16,113 nucleotides of DNA. Source: Oehlia diaphana (Eukaryota; Glomeromycota; Glomeromycetes; Glomerales; Glomeraceae). A program made the position numbers and the translations under genes. Shown piece after piece: positions 1 through 8,775 of the stretch. The notes beneath the pieces were generated by a model that was not told the DNA's origin, ran no database searches, and saw only the letters and a program-made list of their open reading frames with translations. Location of the stretch: NCBI GenBank assembly GCA_003833135.1, contig QZLH01000416.1, positions 27,515 to 43,627 of the forward strand. Direction: 5' to 3'. The stretch's first letter is position 1. The number at the start of each line of letters is the position of its first letter.

Positions 1-74
1 TCAAATTAAGTTTTTTCACTATAAAGTTTAATATAAATGAAAAATTTTTTATTAAAAACCCTAGCATTATTGAT

Positions 75-115
75 TTTAGGGTGGTCGGATACTTTTCACC
101 GGGGAGTGTACCTAA
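75..115. repeat. GC-rich repeat scrap, possible transposon terminus
   Basis: A short patch containing GTCGGATAC and CACCGGGGAG stands out in DNA that is otherwise strongly AT-rich. Its outer ends TTTAGG and CCTAAA are mirror complements, so the patch may be the end or remnant of a small transposable element. Just upstream, ACCCTA at 58-63 pairs with TAGGGT at 77-82. I cannot name the family. Confidence 0.35.
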
Positions 116-329
116 ATATTATATAAATAAACAAAAAGTCGAAACTAAAATTAAATTAATTATTCAAGCAAGAAAAATTTAACCATTAAATGGGAAATGT
201 GGTACTGAAATCAAAAATTTTTGAAGATAATTCATTAAAATAAATCGAGAGCTCTATAATCATATAACGACATAACTTATTGAATTGTTCCAATTGCTAC
301 AGTAGTTTGCGATTACCACAATACCACTT

Positions 330-640
330 TCATTATATAAAGTTTAACGAGAATAACAAATTAATTAATAAACAAGTTCTATAGAAAAACAAAAAACTAA
401 GTTTATGCGAGAAAAACAAAGATTACCGTAAGTGTGCAAAATGTGCATATTTATATATTATTTTGCTTGCAGATCTCTCTTTTTCGACGCTTTAACACGT
501 GCGTTCTTTGTAAACGATAGATAAATTGAATCGAATGGCGTGATTAAATAATATTAATGTTCATTGTTTTTATAAATTCTTAAAAGGATACTTTTCTTTC
601 GTAATCACAATCATTTTGAAATGGTTGCACTTTAAAAATA
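330..640. repeat. Partial third copy of the duplicated Hsp70 upstream segment
   Basis: The block CAGATCTCTCT followed by AACACGTGCGTTCTTT (470-509) recurs at 9439-9480 and, more diverged, at 15759-15800. Similarity to 9330-9600 continues on both sides, for example in a shared TTTCGTAATCA stretch near 597 and 9553. In the other two copies this segment lies about 0.7 kb upstream of a decayed HSPA12-like exon 1 on the minus strand. The matching exon here would lie beyond the left edge of the window. Confidence 0.55.
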
Positions 641-1246
641 TCATGAGCTCAAAAAAAACTTTGATCTCGGGTTTTAATAGTTAATAAGAATAGTACGAAA
701 CATTTCAAATTTTATTACATACAATATTACTGTAACTCGATGTAATGATTAATTTAATTACAATTTCAAACCACGATGCGATATAATAAATTTTTTTTCT
801 GTAAGTTCTTTCGAGCGACCGGTATCGATCGATAAGGTTTATTATACTTTACACCACAGTATGCAATATTTGCAATTAGATACAAATTTGAACTTTCTGA
901 AGAATTAATCTATTCGTATAAGTTTGAAAATACCTGTTGCTTAATGTTGTTTAAAATTTTTTTAATAATTTGAACTTTTTTTTCTAGACTTGCTCTTATT
1001 GTTACCAATTTTATCATCATTACATATTCCTTTCATGTTAACTTTATAATTAAAAAACGAAAGTCAATGATTTGCTCTTGAATTTCAAGTTGAGATCACA
1101 ATAGAATAACAAAACTTTAATAATAATTTCACCTGCCTTTTCTTAAATTTGATATATTCATACAGTAATCATGATAAATATTTGTTGTTTCTGTGAGTAT
1201 AACATCGTTAATCCTTTATTTCCAAACTTGCCCTACGAAAAGAGAC

Positions 1247-1313
1247 GTCCGGAAGTTGCAGCAAGACCTCAGGAAAATGTACCAAATCCGGACTTCCGGA
1301 TAATGTTCGGACA
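1247..1313. repeat. GC-rich repeat scrap with TCCGGA inverted repeats
   Basis: TCCGGAAGT at 1248-1256 is the exact reverse complement of ACTTCCGGA at 1292-1300. Further TCCGGA and TTCGGAC words lie between and after them. The patch is far richer in GC than its surroundings and has no coding character, so a dispersed repeat or transposon remnant is the simplest reading. The family is not identified. Confidence 0.4.
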
Positions 1314-2158
1314 ATGAAGACAAACTCTAGACAGATTCCAGAATTCCTTTTTCATAGGATAGGATATACAATTTTTTAAAAGGGTTTTTGTTATTTTTGT
1401 ATTTCATTAATACTAGTTTCTACGCTTTTTTTACATGTAATAATGTAATCCTCTGAGAATCTTGCAATTTTATTAATTGAAATCAGTCGCGGTTCTAAGA
1501 GCAGATTGTTATTTAAAAGCTTCATCTATTAGCTGTAAATTAACTTTCCTTTTTAATTCTTTATAAGCATTCGATAATTTCTTATAAGGAAGGTTCTGGA
1601 TTTTCTAACCAGGGTTTAGATCAAAATCGGTTATCATGAAGTCATTTAGCACTATAATTTTTTTTTTTCTTTAAAGGAAAATAAAAAAGTCCAAAAAAAA
1701 AAATTTTTTTTCTTAGTACAACTTTAGAAATTTTACTTCTTAACTCATTAGATATATAATAATACAGAAATGCAGAATTTTTGTCATTCTCGGCTGAATT
1801 ATTTGTTATATATAAAATTATATACCAAAACAGGATTCAAACATTGTATACGAGGAGAAATTAAAACCTATTTCATTCAAAGGTAAGAATCTAAGATAAT
1901 TTGCTAAATTTATTTTATACAGTATGTATGATCTTGAAGAATTAACCATTTGCAGGTAGTACTTAAACATTATTTATTTATTTACGCTTTGGATTTTTTA
2001 TTATAAAATAAATTTTTGGTTGGTAGTACATATTAAAGAACTAATCAGTATGTTACAGTACATCATAACTTTTCAATAACAAAATAAACCTGGTGAAAAA
2101 TATCAAATTTAATTTGAAATTATAATTTTTTTTTTGGTCAACCATGGAAGGACCTAAC

Positions 2159-2286
2159 TAGGGATGGCAACGGTTATAATCATAACCGTTTAACCGACCG
2201 TTTAACCAATTTTTAACCGACCATAACTGACCATTTAAATTGCTATAACCAATTATACCGACCATAACCGACCGTTGCCATCCCTA
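2159..2286. mobile_element. hAT-type MITE, 128 bp, with terminal inverted repeats and 8-bp target duplication
   Basis: The element starts TAGGGATGGCAACGGT and ends with its exact reverse complement ACCGTTGCCATCCCTA, a perfect 16-bp terminal inverted repeat. It is flanked by GACCTAAC (2151-2158) and GATCTAAC (2287-2294), an 8-bp target-site duplication with one difference. An 8-bp duplication and CAGGGATGGCAA-like ends are typical of the hAT superfamily. The interior has no coding capacity and repeats the word TAACCGACC or close variants at least four times, in the manner of subterminal transposase-binding repeats. It lies about 240 bp upstream of gene X1. The intact ends and near-perfect duplication suggest fairly recent, non-autonomous movement. 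Confidence 0.88.
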
Positions 2287-2424
2287 GATCTAACCATACA
2301 TTCGTTAAATTATTTAAAATTTAAATTTAATAGTAAATATTTCATTAACTTATTTTCACATTTCGGCAAATTAGAATTTTGGCCAAACATGTGCTTCTAA
2401 TTCGGACCCAATCGATATTACGAT

Positions 2425-2458
2425 CACGTGCAAACGGGGTGTGATTTTTATATATAAG
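2425..2458 (+). promoter_or_regulatory. Promoter elements of gene X1: CACGTG box and TATA box
   Basis: CACGTG at 2425-2430 is a palindromic E-box-type site. TATATAAG at 2451-2458 reads as a TATA box. Transcription would then start near 2485, which leaves a 5' leader of about 60 bases before the preferred ATG at 2548. CACGTG also occurs in the Hsp70 A/B divergent region (6002-6007) and in all three duplicated upstream segments. Function is inferred from position only. Confidence 0.5.
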
Positions 2459-2547
2459 GTGCTACAATCGACATTGGTCCCTCCTTTTTCTTATATAAAA
2501 ATAAAAATTTTTTCAATCATTTAATGATTTTCATAAAAAATTTTATT

Positions 2548-3630
2548 ATGGCATCTAAATCAAAAAATAAAAAAAATGATTCTCCTTCCAGTCAATCAAA
2601 AAATAACGAAGTTTCCCATCAGTCCAGAAAACCAACCCCAGATTACAAACAAATGTATTTGGAACTCAAAGATAAATTTGATGATATTTCAAAACAATTA
2701 GAAGAAAAAAATAGCAAAATTCAAGATTTAGAACAAAAAAATTCTAAACTTCATTATGCTCTTGAGGCTGCAACTGATGTACGATTACTTGATGATGATG
2801 AAAATCATTCAACTATACTTAAAAAAGATATTTATGATTTACAATATTCTTTAGAAAATTATACTAAATGTAAGGGTAATGTAAAATTCAATATTCCTGC
2901 AATACAAAAACTCTTGGCGGGATATGGAAGTCAAACGGTCATTACAGACCAAAACAAACCTTTAATTCAAGCTGTACTACAACGTTATGTCATTGAACAA
3001 ATTAGTAGTTATGCAGATTATTATTTTAAAGACCCAGATAAATACGACAAAAATATAGATGGAACCGAAACTCATGTGTATAAAAAAGCTAGAGAATTAA
3101 CTGACTTAACGCAAAATTTAGTAAAACATCGCATTGGAGATGATGATGATTCAGTTAAAGTATTACCTATTATATTACGCCAAAAAATTTGCGCAGCTCT
3201 TGGGAATAGAGGATTTAATAATATGGTTGATCCTAAAAACCAAATATTTCCTCATAACTTTATTTTTAAATTTCATGGTATCTTGAACAAAGAAATCAGT
3301 AAATATCGTAAGATTGTTGATCCTGAAAAAAGTAAAGGAGTTGAAGGAATGGCTGGCGACATTATCAAAAAATTTATAACTTTATTTTATTTTCGATTTA
3401 AAGTTCAAGAACCAATTGCCGATTATATTTGGTTCAATCATAATCGTGAGATAGATCCAAGCTATATGGAGGGAAATTGGGATGATGGAGAAATCGATAA
3501 TAATAATGTAGACTTTTGTTATTTCCCTTTAATAGCACAAGCATTCAAAAATGAGTCAAAACGACATATTTATACACTTGCTAAAATTGTTCAAAAATCT
3601 ATAAATTCAACCGAAAATAATTCCCATTAA
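2548..3630 (+). CDS. Coiled-coil protein of a fungus-expanded family, X1 (360 aa)
   Basis: Single-exon gene. I prefer the ATG at 2548 over the in-frame ATG at 2524: it begins MASKSKNKK and its context (TTATTATGGC) matches that of paralogue X2 (TTATTATGGCC), giving 360 residues. The order is a Ser/Lys/Asn-rich tail (about 1-30), a coiled coil (about 32-72, with LEEKNSKIQDLEQKNSKL), then a domain of about 285 residues shared with X2. Conserved blocks are LRQ-ICAAL-NRGFNN (from about 210), FPHNFI, KYR-I-DPE, and GNWD--EIDN followed by CYFPLI (from about 309). No enzyme motif, signal peptide or membrane segment is seen. I recognise the type as a hypothetical family common in Rhizophagus but know no function. 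Its stop codon is 61 bp from the stop of the convergent gene A. Confidence 0.88.
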   Translation: MASKSKNKKNDSPSSQSKNNEVSHQSRKPTPDYKQMYLELKDKFDDISKQLEEKNSKIQDLEQKNSKLHYALEAATDVRLLDDDENHSTILKKDIYDLQYSLENYTKCKGNVKFNIPAIQKLLAGYGSQTVITDQNKPLIQAVLQRYVIEQISSYADYYFKDPDKYDKNIDGTETHVYKKARELTDLTQNLVKHRIGDDDDSVKVLPIILRQKICAALGNRGFNNMVDPKNQIFPHNFIFKFHGILNKEISKYRKIVDPEKSKGVEGMAGDIIKKFITLFYFRFKVQEPIADYIWFNHNREIDPSYMEGNWDDGEIDNNNVDFCYFPLIAQAFKNESKRHIYTLAKIVQKSINSTENNSH

Positions 3631-3675
3631 AATGAAAGATTAAATAATTTATTTAAAGTTTAAACATTTGATATC

Positions 3676-3681
3676 TTTATT
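3676..3681 (-). terminator. Polyadenylation signal AATAAA of Hsp70-like gene A
   Basis: On the minus strand AATAAA lies about 10 bases after the stop codon of gene A, inside the 61-bp gap to the convergent gene X1. The 3' ends of the two transcripts probably overlap. Confidence 0.45.
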
Positions 3682-3691
3682 CTTGATACCT

Positions 3692-5804
3692 CTATAAATA
3701 AACCGAATCTTTAGATAATTCGAATCTTACTTGAACATTTTGTCCAAGTTCATTTTTTGCAAACGCCGTAATCTCCATTTGACCAAAAGAAAATCCAAAG
3801 GTAACTTTCCTATTAGCATCAAGGGGAACCCGTAGTGTTCCTACTAATTCCATTCCAGGCTCATCATGATAAATTGCATCTTTTTTGGGAGTTTTAAATA
3901 ATTCAAATTTTAAGGCTGTTTGGGTCGAACCAAGTGGAGTATAACCTTTCGAAATAAATTCTTCGTCGACTTCTACTTCTTTCCCTCTTTTTACGAAGGT
4001 TTCAAAAAGATAAATCCTATCATTAAATACTTTACGGTTAGGCGGATGATGATCTTTCCATCTACTTAAAATTTTAATCCCATAAGTGAAATTCAATTTA
4101 CGTGTAGAAATCACGTATTCCTTACGATTCCCCAATTTCTTTGCAACCGAGGAATATTTTAAACTTAATCCGTACATAGTTGCGCCACGGACAACTGCTG
4201 CTACAGGTTGATTAGAAACTGAAATAACTTGCACTCGGTGTTGAAAATCTTGCGTAATTCTTTTTTGTAAATATTTGCTTTCACTGAATCCTCCAACTAA
4301 AAACATCGCTGAACAAGTCCCTTGAGTATTTAAAAGTTGGATATTTATCATACGATTTATTTTGCCAATAATAGGATCAAACCAACTTATTACATCTTCA
4401 TAATTAATCTCAATCAACCATTCGTTATCTTCCAAGATTTCTCGAGTATCTTCATCGACATATTTTAATAACATTGGAGCAGTTACTTCAATATCTAGCT
4501 CACGACGAAATTCCATATCTTCTCCTGTAAAAGGTTCTTTTACACGCCTACAGAATTCTTGAATCAGATATTGAAATTGACCATAATTATTTTCTTTTAA
4601 ACGATCTATAGCATGAGTTCCAAGTTTTCTGCGTAAAAATTTAACAAATTCATTATCAATGAATGTGCTTCCACAGAAATCTCCAATACGTTCGGTAACC
4701 TCGCCCAATTGAAACGGTTTAATTCCAATCAACTTGCGTGTGGTTAAATCAACAGTGCCACCACCGCAGTCAACTATCATAAACATTGCTAAAAAGTTAA
4801 AATAAAATCAATTATACCTTCTTTTTTTAAAAAAAATATTTCGCTCTGTTAACTGTCAATTAAATATTTTTAACTTACTTCCTATTGTTAATAGATTGTA
4901 TTGCTGTAATTTATTTTTCATACAATAAATTGCTGCAGCTTCAGCTATAAACAATTAAAAAAAATGAGTACGTTAATTAACAAATTTATCTCTAAAACTT
5001 TTTACTTACGTTCTGTGGTAAACTGTAGTTTTTGCGATTTTTTATTTCCAACTAGGTCAATTAGGCCTGCCTTACGAGCGCATTCTCTCATAGTAGCTTT
5101 GTCATTTTCTGAATATTCTGCGGGAACAGTAAGAACCAAAAGCACATTTTCTTTAAAGTCGACTCCTTTCCGAGTTTCAACCGTTTCCTTAATTAGCTGA
5201 AAATTAAATTATGTTAGAAATAATTCTCTAATCTTATTTCGTTTATTTTACAAGGATTAATAACCTTTCCAATTTCACGCAGATAATCGGTGATTGCTTT
5301 CTCGTGACTTTCTGATTCTTCTGATCTAAGTTCAACTGGAAGTTTAGGTCTATTTTCTTTTTGTAAATTGCCCAAATGTAACTTAAATAATTCAACTGGT
5401 CTCGTTTCATTATTGGCCCTTTTACTTTTTGGCTGTTTAGCCAATGCTGGATTTCCCCATCGTTCAACATTTACAAAATTAGAGTCATATTGAAGCACCG
5501 TATTGGTCTTCAAATTCCCAACTTCTCCGGGCCATTTGTCATTTGTGCGAATATTTTTGGTATCAACGATATCATTTTTGCTTTCAGTATGACAATAACT
5601 GAATCCCTTTAATAAAAAAAGTATTTGTTTTAAATGATATTTTAATACGTTAATTTGATAGTTTAACTCTTACCGAATAGGTAGTACCAAAATCTATTAA
5701 AAAAAAGTTTTGAAATGTGTTAAGATATCTTCCAACCGAAAAAAATAAAACATAGGTTTAGATTTACCTAAGCCAACCACGACGCTTATTTTTTCCCAGG
5801 ACAT
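3692..5804 (-). CDS. HSPA12-like Hsp70 family protein, gene A (six exons, 582 aa)
   Basis: Atypical Hsp70-family ATPase, probably cytosolic (no targeting signal seen). Exons on the minus strand are 5804-5768, 5693-5674, 5606-5265, 5196-5010, 4944-4879 and 4788-3692. All junctions keep frame and sum to 583 codons including the stop. Introns are 65-90 bp with GT-AG ends, though the third uses an unusual GTTATT donor. The joined protein opens MSWEKISVVVGLDFGTTYSG, the Hsp70 phosphate-1 loop (D13, T16, T17). It continues with LLVLTVPAEY, the junction-spanning TTEPEAAAIYC, the phosphate-2 loop VDCGGGTVDLT (D224, D231) and the adenosine motif VGGFSESKYLQ (about 382-392). The C-terminal part is a short beta-rich region rather than a canonical substrate-binding domain with lid, as in HSPA12. 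All nucleotide-site residues visible are retained. A TATAAATA lies about 32 bp upstream of the ATG. Gene B is its divergent neighbour. Confidence 0.93.
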
Positions 5805-6099
5805 TTTTTCGAACTCTGTTTCAATTTAACACGAGTATTTATATCAAAACTTTATTGTAATAAAAACATAATTTCTTCAAATTTAGATAAATTACAGTTC
5901 ACACTTGTTTTAGAACAAAGGAATTAATGAGAATTAATATCAGATAAGGAAATACTTCTGTAGATTTATAGAATCATAGAATCTTAAATCTTTTTCGAAA
6001 ACACGTGCTACATACTGTAAGTACACAGATAAACACGTCGTTATCTGAAGTTCTGAACTTATCTTTGAAGAAACTTTATTATTATTATTGTTAAATAAA
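5805..6099. promoter_or_regulatory. Shared divergent promoter region of Hsp70-like genes A and B
   Basis: These 295 bp separate the two start codons. On the minus strand TATAAATA (5836-5843) is a TATA box for gene A, which implies a very short 5' leader. CACGTG at 6002-6007 follows TCTTTTTCGAAAA, resembling the CTTTTTCGACG and AACACGTG arrangement at 478-501. I see no clear TATA box for gene B. I searched for tandem inverted GAA units with two-base spacing (heat-shock element) and found no convincing array; GAAGTTCTGAA near 6048 has the wrong spacing. Regulation by a CACGTG-binding bHLH factor is possible but inferred. Confidence 0.55.
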
Positions 6100-8283
6100 A
6101 TGAATTCGTTACAAGGCAATATTAAATTTGTCGTCGCAATTGGTATGTTTGATTTGTTATTTTATTTACTTCTTTTTTCTTTTTTTTTGGATATTATTGG
6201 CTTTGAACCATTACCTTAATTCCAAATATTTTTTTTTTGTTTTCGCCAAACAAATTCGTATCGGTAGACTTTGGCACAATCTCTTCCGTAAGTGTCTGAT
6301 CAAATTATTAAATTTCTCTAGTCAATAGCCTCTTAACTAATTCATTTCAAAAATTTTTAGGGGTATGCTTATGCTCACAATCCTAGTTCATCACTCGAAG
6401 AAATTACTGTAGAAAATAAATGGAACGGATTTACTGGCTATAAAACTCCAACAATTATAAGATATCAAGATGACTATTCTACTGTAAAATCATGGGGATT
6501 TTCCGCCTTACCTAGTAGACCGAAGAAAAAGACGAACGATAATTCTAAACTCATAGAATTATTTAAGTTATTTTTGTTCAAAGATTTAATGGAAAAACCT
6601 TCTTTGCCAGACAAATTGGACTATAAAAAAGTTATTACAGATTATCTAAATGAATTGGGTAAAATGATTAAAGACAAATTACATACTTTCATGCAAAGAT
6701 TAGATTTTTATAGTCAAGTGTTAATTGTGATTACGGTATGTAAATGAAAATTTTATTTTTATAATTTTTGGTATAAATAACAAATTTATCTGATCTCTTT
6801 GTTGTAACAATTTAAGATACCTGTAGAATTTGACGATGATGCAATTGAAACAATGCGCGACTGTGCTTTTAATGCGGGATTGATGAAAAAAAGAGATAGC
6901 GAATGTCTAAGATTTATCACAGAACGTAAGTATTAATTTTTTTGGTTTTTCTTGTTCGAGATTTAAAAAATGTTTTTATTATCGTTATTAAAACTTTTCT
7001 GTGTCAAATTAGCTGAAGCAGCTGCGGTATATTGTTTAAATTTTTCAGAGAATAAGCTGGAACCGGGAGGTTTGTAATTTTTTCATGCGTATTATTGTTA
7101 TAAATACTGTATATACAGTATACAAATTTAACATATTTTATATTCTGATTGTCACAGATTCGTTTATAGTTGTGGATTGTGGAGGTGGTACAGTAAACTT
7201 AACACGGCATGAATTTTTAGGTGATAATCAGATAAGTGAAATCACAGAATCTACAAGCGGAAATTGCGGATCAAGTCTTATAGATAAAAAATTTATAGAA
7301 CTTCTTCGTCGCAAGTTAGGAGATCCTATTATTGAATTGTTAGAAGGCCATCATAACTTATTACAATATATGGTACAAGAATTTTGTAAAGATGTAAAAG
7401 AATCTTTTACAGAAGAAAAATCAGAATTTAATCGGTATGAAATAAATTTGAATAGTTATTCTTCGTTAAAAGATATTATTAGGGATGCAAAAGAACGAGG
7501 ATTATTAAAAGAAGCTGATTGTTTGATATGGGTTGAATTTAATGATGTTAGAGGAATGTTTGACCCCTTAATAAATAAAATTATAGACTTGATAAAGGGA
7601 CAATTGACCCAGCAAACTAGTAAAAAATGTTCAGCTATTATGTTGGTTGGTGGATTTAGTGAATCTGAATATTTACAAGGTAGAATTAAAAAAGAATTTA
7701 ACAATGTCGTATCGAATATTTCTGTACCGAAACAACCTATGATTGCAGTCTTAAAGGGCGGTGTTCAATATGGACTTCAAGTGGGAACAGTGGTTAATCG
7801 TGTGTTAAGACGAACATATGGTATGTTAAACTTACAGTTCTTTTTATAATTCTATTTAAATGCATGCATTGATATATCTACATATTTTTTTTTTATTTCA
7901 CAGGAACAGATATTATACGAAGGTCTATGCCAGGTGATCCAGCATCGCAAATGCTTCCAAATGGATATACAATCATTTTTGATGCACTTGCGGGGCGTGG
8001 TAAACAAATTTTAGTAAACCAAAAGGTAGTCAGAAAATTTAAACCACATTCAATAATGCAACCTAGTATTGGGTTTGACTTGTATGTTACAAGCGCAAAT
8101 AATGCAAAATTTTGTAACGATCCTGGTGTTAAATTACTACGTCTTTGGGAAATTGAGTTGCCTGATGATTATGAAGATATAACTATTTTATTTACTATAA
8201 CTTTTGGTACCGTAGAAATTTTGGCTACTGCTGAAAATCAAAAAACTGGTGAAAAATATCATGTTAAAGTTAAATATGAATGA
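6100..8283 (+). CDS. HSPA12-like Hsp70 family protein, gene B (seven exons, 548 aa)
   Basis: Exons are 6100-6142, 6268-6287, 6361-6735, 6817-6925, 7013-7069, 7158-7820 and 7904-8283, with all GT-AG junctions in frame (549 codons with stop). The protein begins MNSLQGNIKFVVAIDFGTIS, then SGYAYAH, very like the HSPA12 form of the phosphate-1 loop, but Ile19 replaces the second Thr. Next come VITIPVEF, FITEPEAAAVYC, the phosphate-2 loop VVDCGGGTVNLTR (D208; Asn215 where Hsp70s have Asp, equivalent to Hsc70 D206), and the adenosine motif MLVGGFSESEYLQ (from about 364). The C-terminal exon starts after RRTYG and is beta-rich. The exon 1, 2 and 4/5 junctions match gene A in phase, while the mid-gene intron sits elsewhere. 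Exon 2 is 20 bp in both genes. It may be an ATP-binding but hydrolysis-impaired family member; that is inference. Confidence 0.92.
7104..7121. repeat. 18-bp perfect palindrome in intron 5 of gene B
   Basis: ATACTGTATATACAGTAT reads the same on both strands. It lies in the fifth intron of gene B, about 35 bp after the donor. It could be a protein-binding site or chance in AT-rich DNA. Confidence 0.4.
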
Positions 8284-8337
8284 TTAATTTTCAATTATTT
8301 TATTTGTTGTTTTATTAAATGTATATTTTTATTTCAA

Positions 8338-8343
8338 AATAAA
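8338..8343 (+). terminator. Polyadenylation signal AATAAA of Hsp70-like gene B
   Basis: AATAAA occurs about 55 bases after the stop codon of gene B within a T-rich trailer. It is the first canonical signal downstream on this strand. Confidence 0.45.
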
Positions 8344-8439
8344 TATGATATCTACATTTATGATTGATAAATTTCATCATCATCTATTTCCACAATTTTA
8401 CAAGGTTCTTGAACTTATATTAATTTATACGAACAAAAA

Positions 8440-8775
8440 TTATGAAATCATTCACACGATCATTCATTAAAAGTTTCATTTCCCAGAGTGCCCCCAATAA
8501 ATAATTATCCCGTTTCATTTTAATTTCTGTTCAGAATATCTCATTGTTCAATATTTACAATATTTACGAAAATTACGATCATATGGAATATATTGGACTA
8601 ATTATTAAATCTAGAAAACATAATACGTGGCCACTTTATTTGTTCATAATTATTTTGCTAATCTAAGTGAGTAAAGGAAATATTAAATTTATCAGCCGAA
8701 TAATTTACTTGTTGATTTGTTGATTACCTTATCTAAACCAACTATACGATTATTGGCATTTTTCCATGATGCCAT
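8440..8775 (-). pseudogene. HSPA12-like pseudogene relic 1 (exon 1 and part of exon 3)
   Basis: The minus strand from 8775 reads MASWKNANNRIVGL and ends at 8733. It is a 43-bp exon with one leftover base, exactly the size and phase of gene B exon 1 and matching the M-SWEK..VVGL start of gene A. The donor that should read GTAAGG reads ATAAGG, so it cannot splice normally. Below it, about 8662-8440 aligns with exon 3 of gene A: AAGTGGCCA parallels AAATGGCCC, CATATGATCGTAATTTT parallels CAATATGACTCTAATTTT, and GTAAATATTGAACAATGAGA parallels GTAAATGTTGAACGATGGGG, where a TGG codon becomes TGA. The reading frame is broken and later exons are missing, ending against the tail of gene B. The boundary at 8440 is approximate. 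Confidence 0.75.

Larger units (their letters stand above)
1..2158. other. Gene-free AT-rich stretch left of the cluster
   Basis: I found no open frame or joinable exon set that resembles a protein here. Three items stand out against the AT-rich background: a GC-rich patch at 75-115, an upstream-segment repeat at about 330-640 that matches sequence near 9330-9600 and 15690-15800, and a second GC-rich patch at 1247-1313 with short inverted repeats. Long T and A runs occur at about 1660-1710. Part of a gene outside the left edge could use this DNA as its upstream region, because the 330-640 segment resembles the upstream regions of the Hsp70 relics further right. Confidence 0.6.

Noticed and set aside
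58..82. Telomere-like TTAGGG / CCCTA words
   Set aside because: Only single copies, so no telomeric array.
2524..2547. Longer N-terminus for X1 from the first ATG
   Set aside because: It would add eight hydrophobic residues not shared with X2, and the second ATG has the same TTATTATGGC context as the X2 start.
4964..5200. Open frame of 78 codons on the plus strand
   Set aside because: It is the antisense of exon 4 of gene A, whose own frame encodes a clear Hsp70 segment.
5805..6099. Heat-shock element in the A/B promoter
   Set aside because: GAA and TTC words are present, but not as three alternating units with two-base spacing.
6128..6328. Open frame of 66 codons on the plus strand
   Set aside because: Runs through exon 1, intron 1 and exon 2 of gene B in the wrong frame.
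7456..7704. Open frame of 82 codons on the minus strand
   Set aside because: Antisense of exon 6 of gene B.
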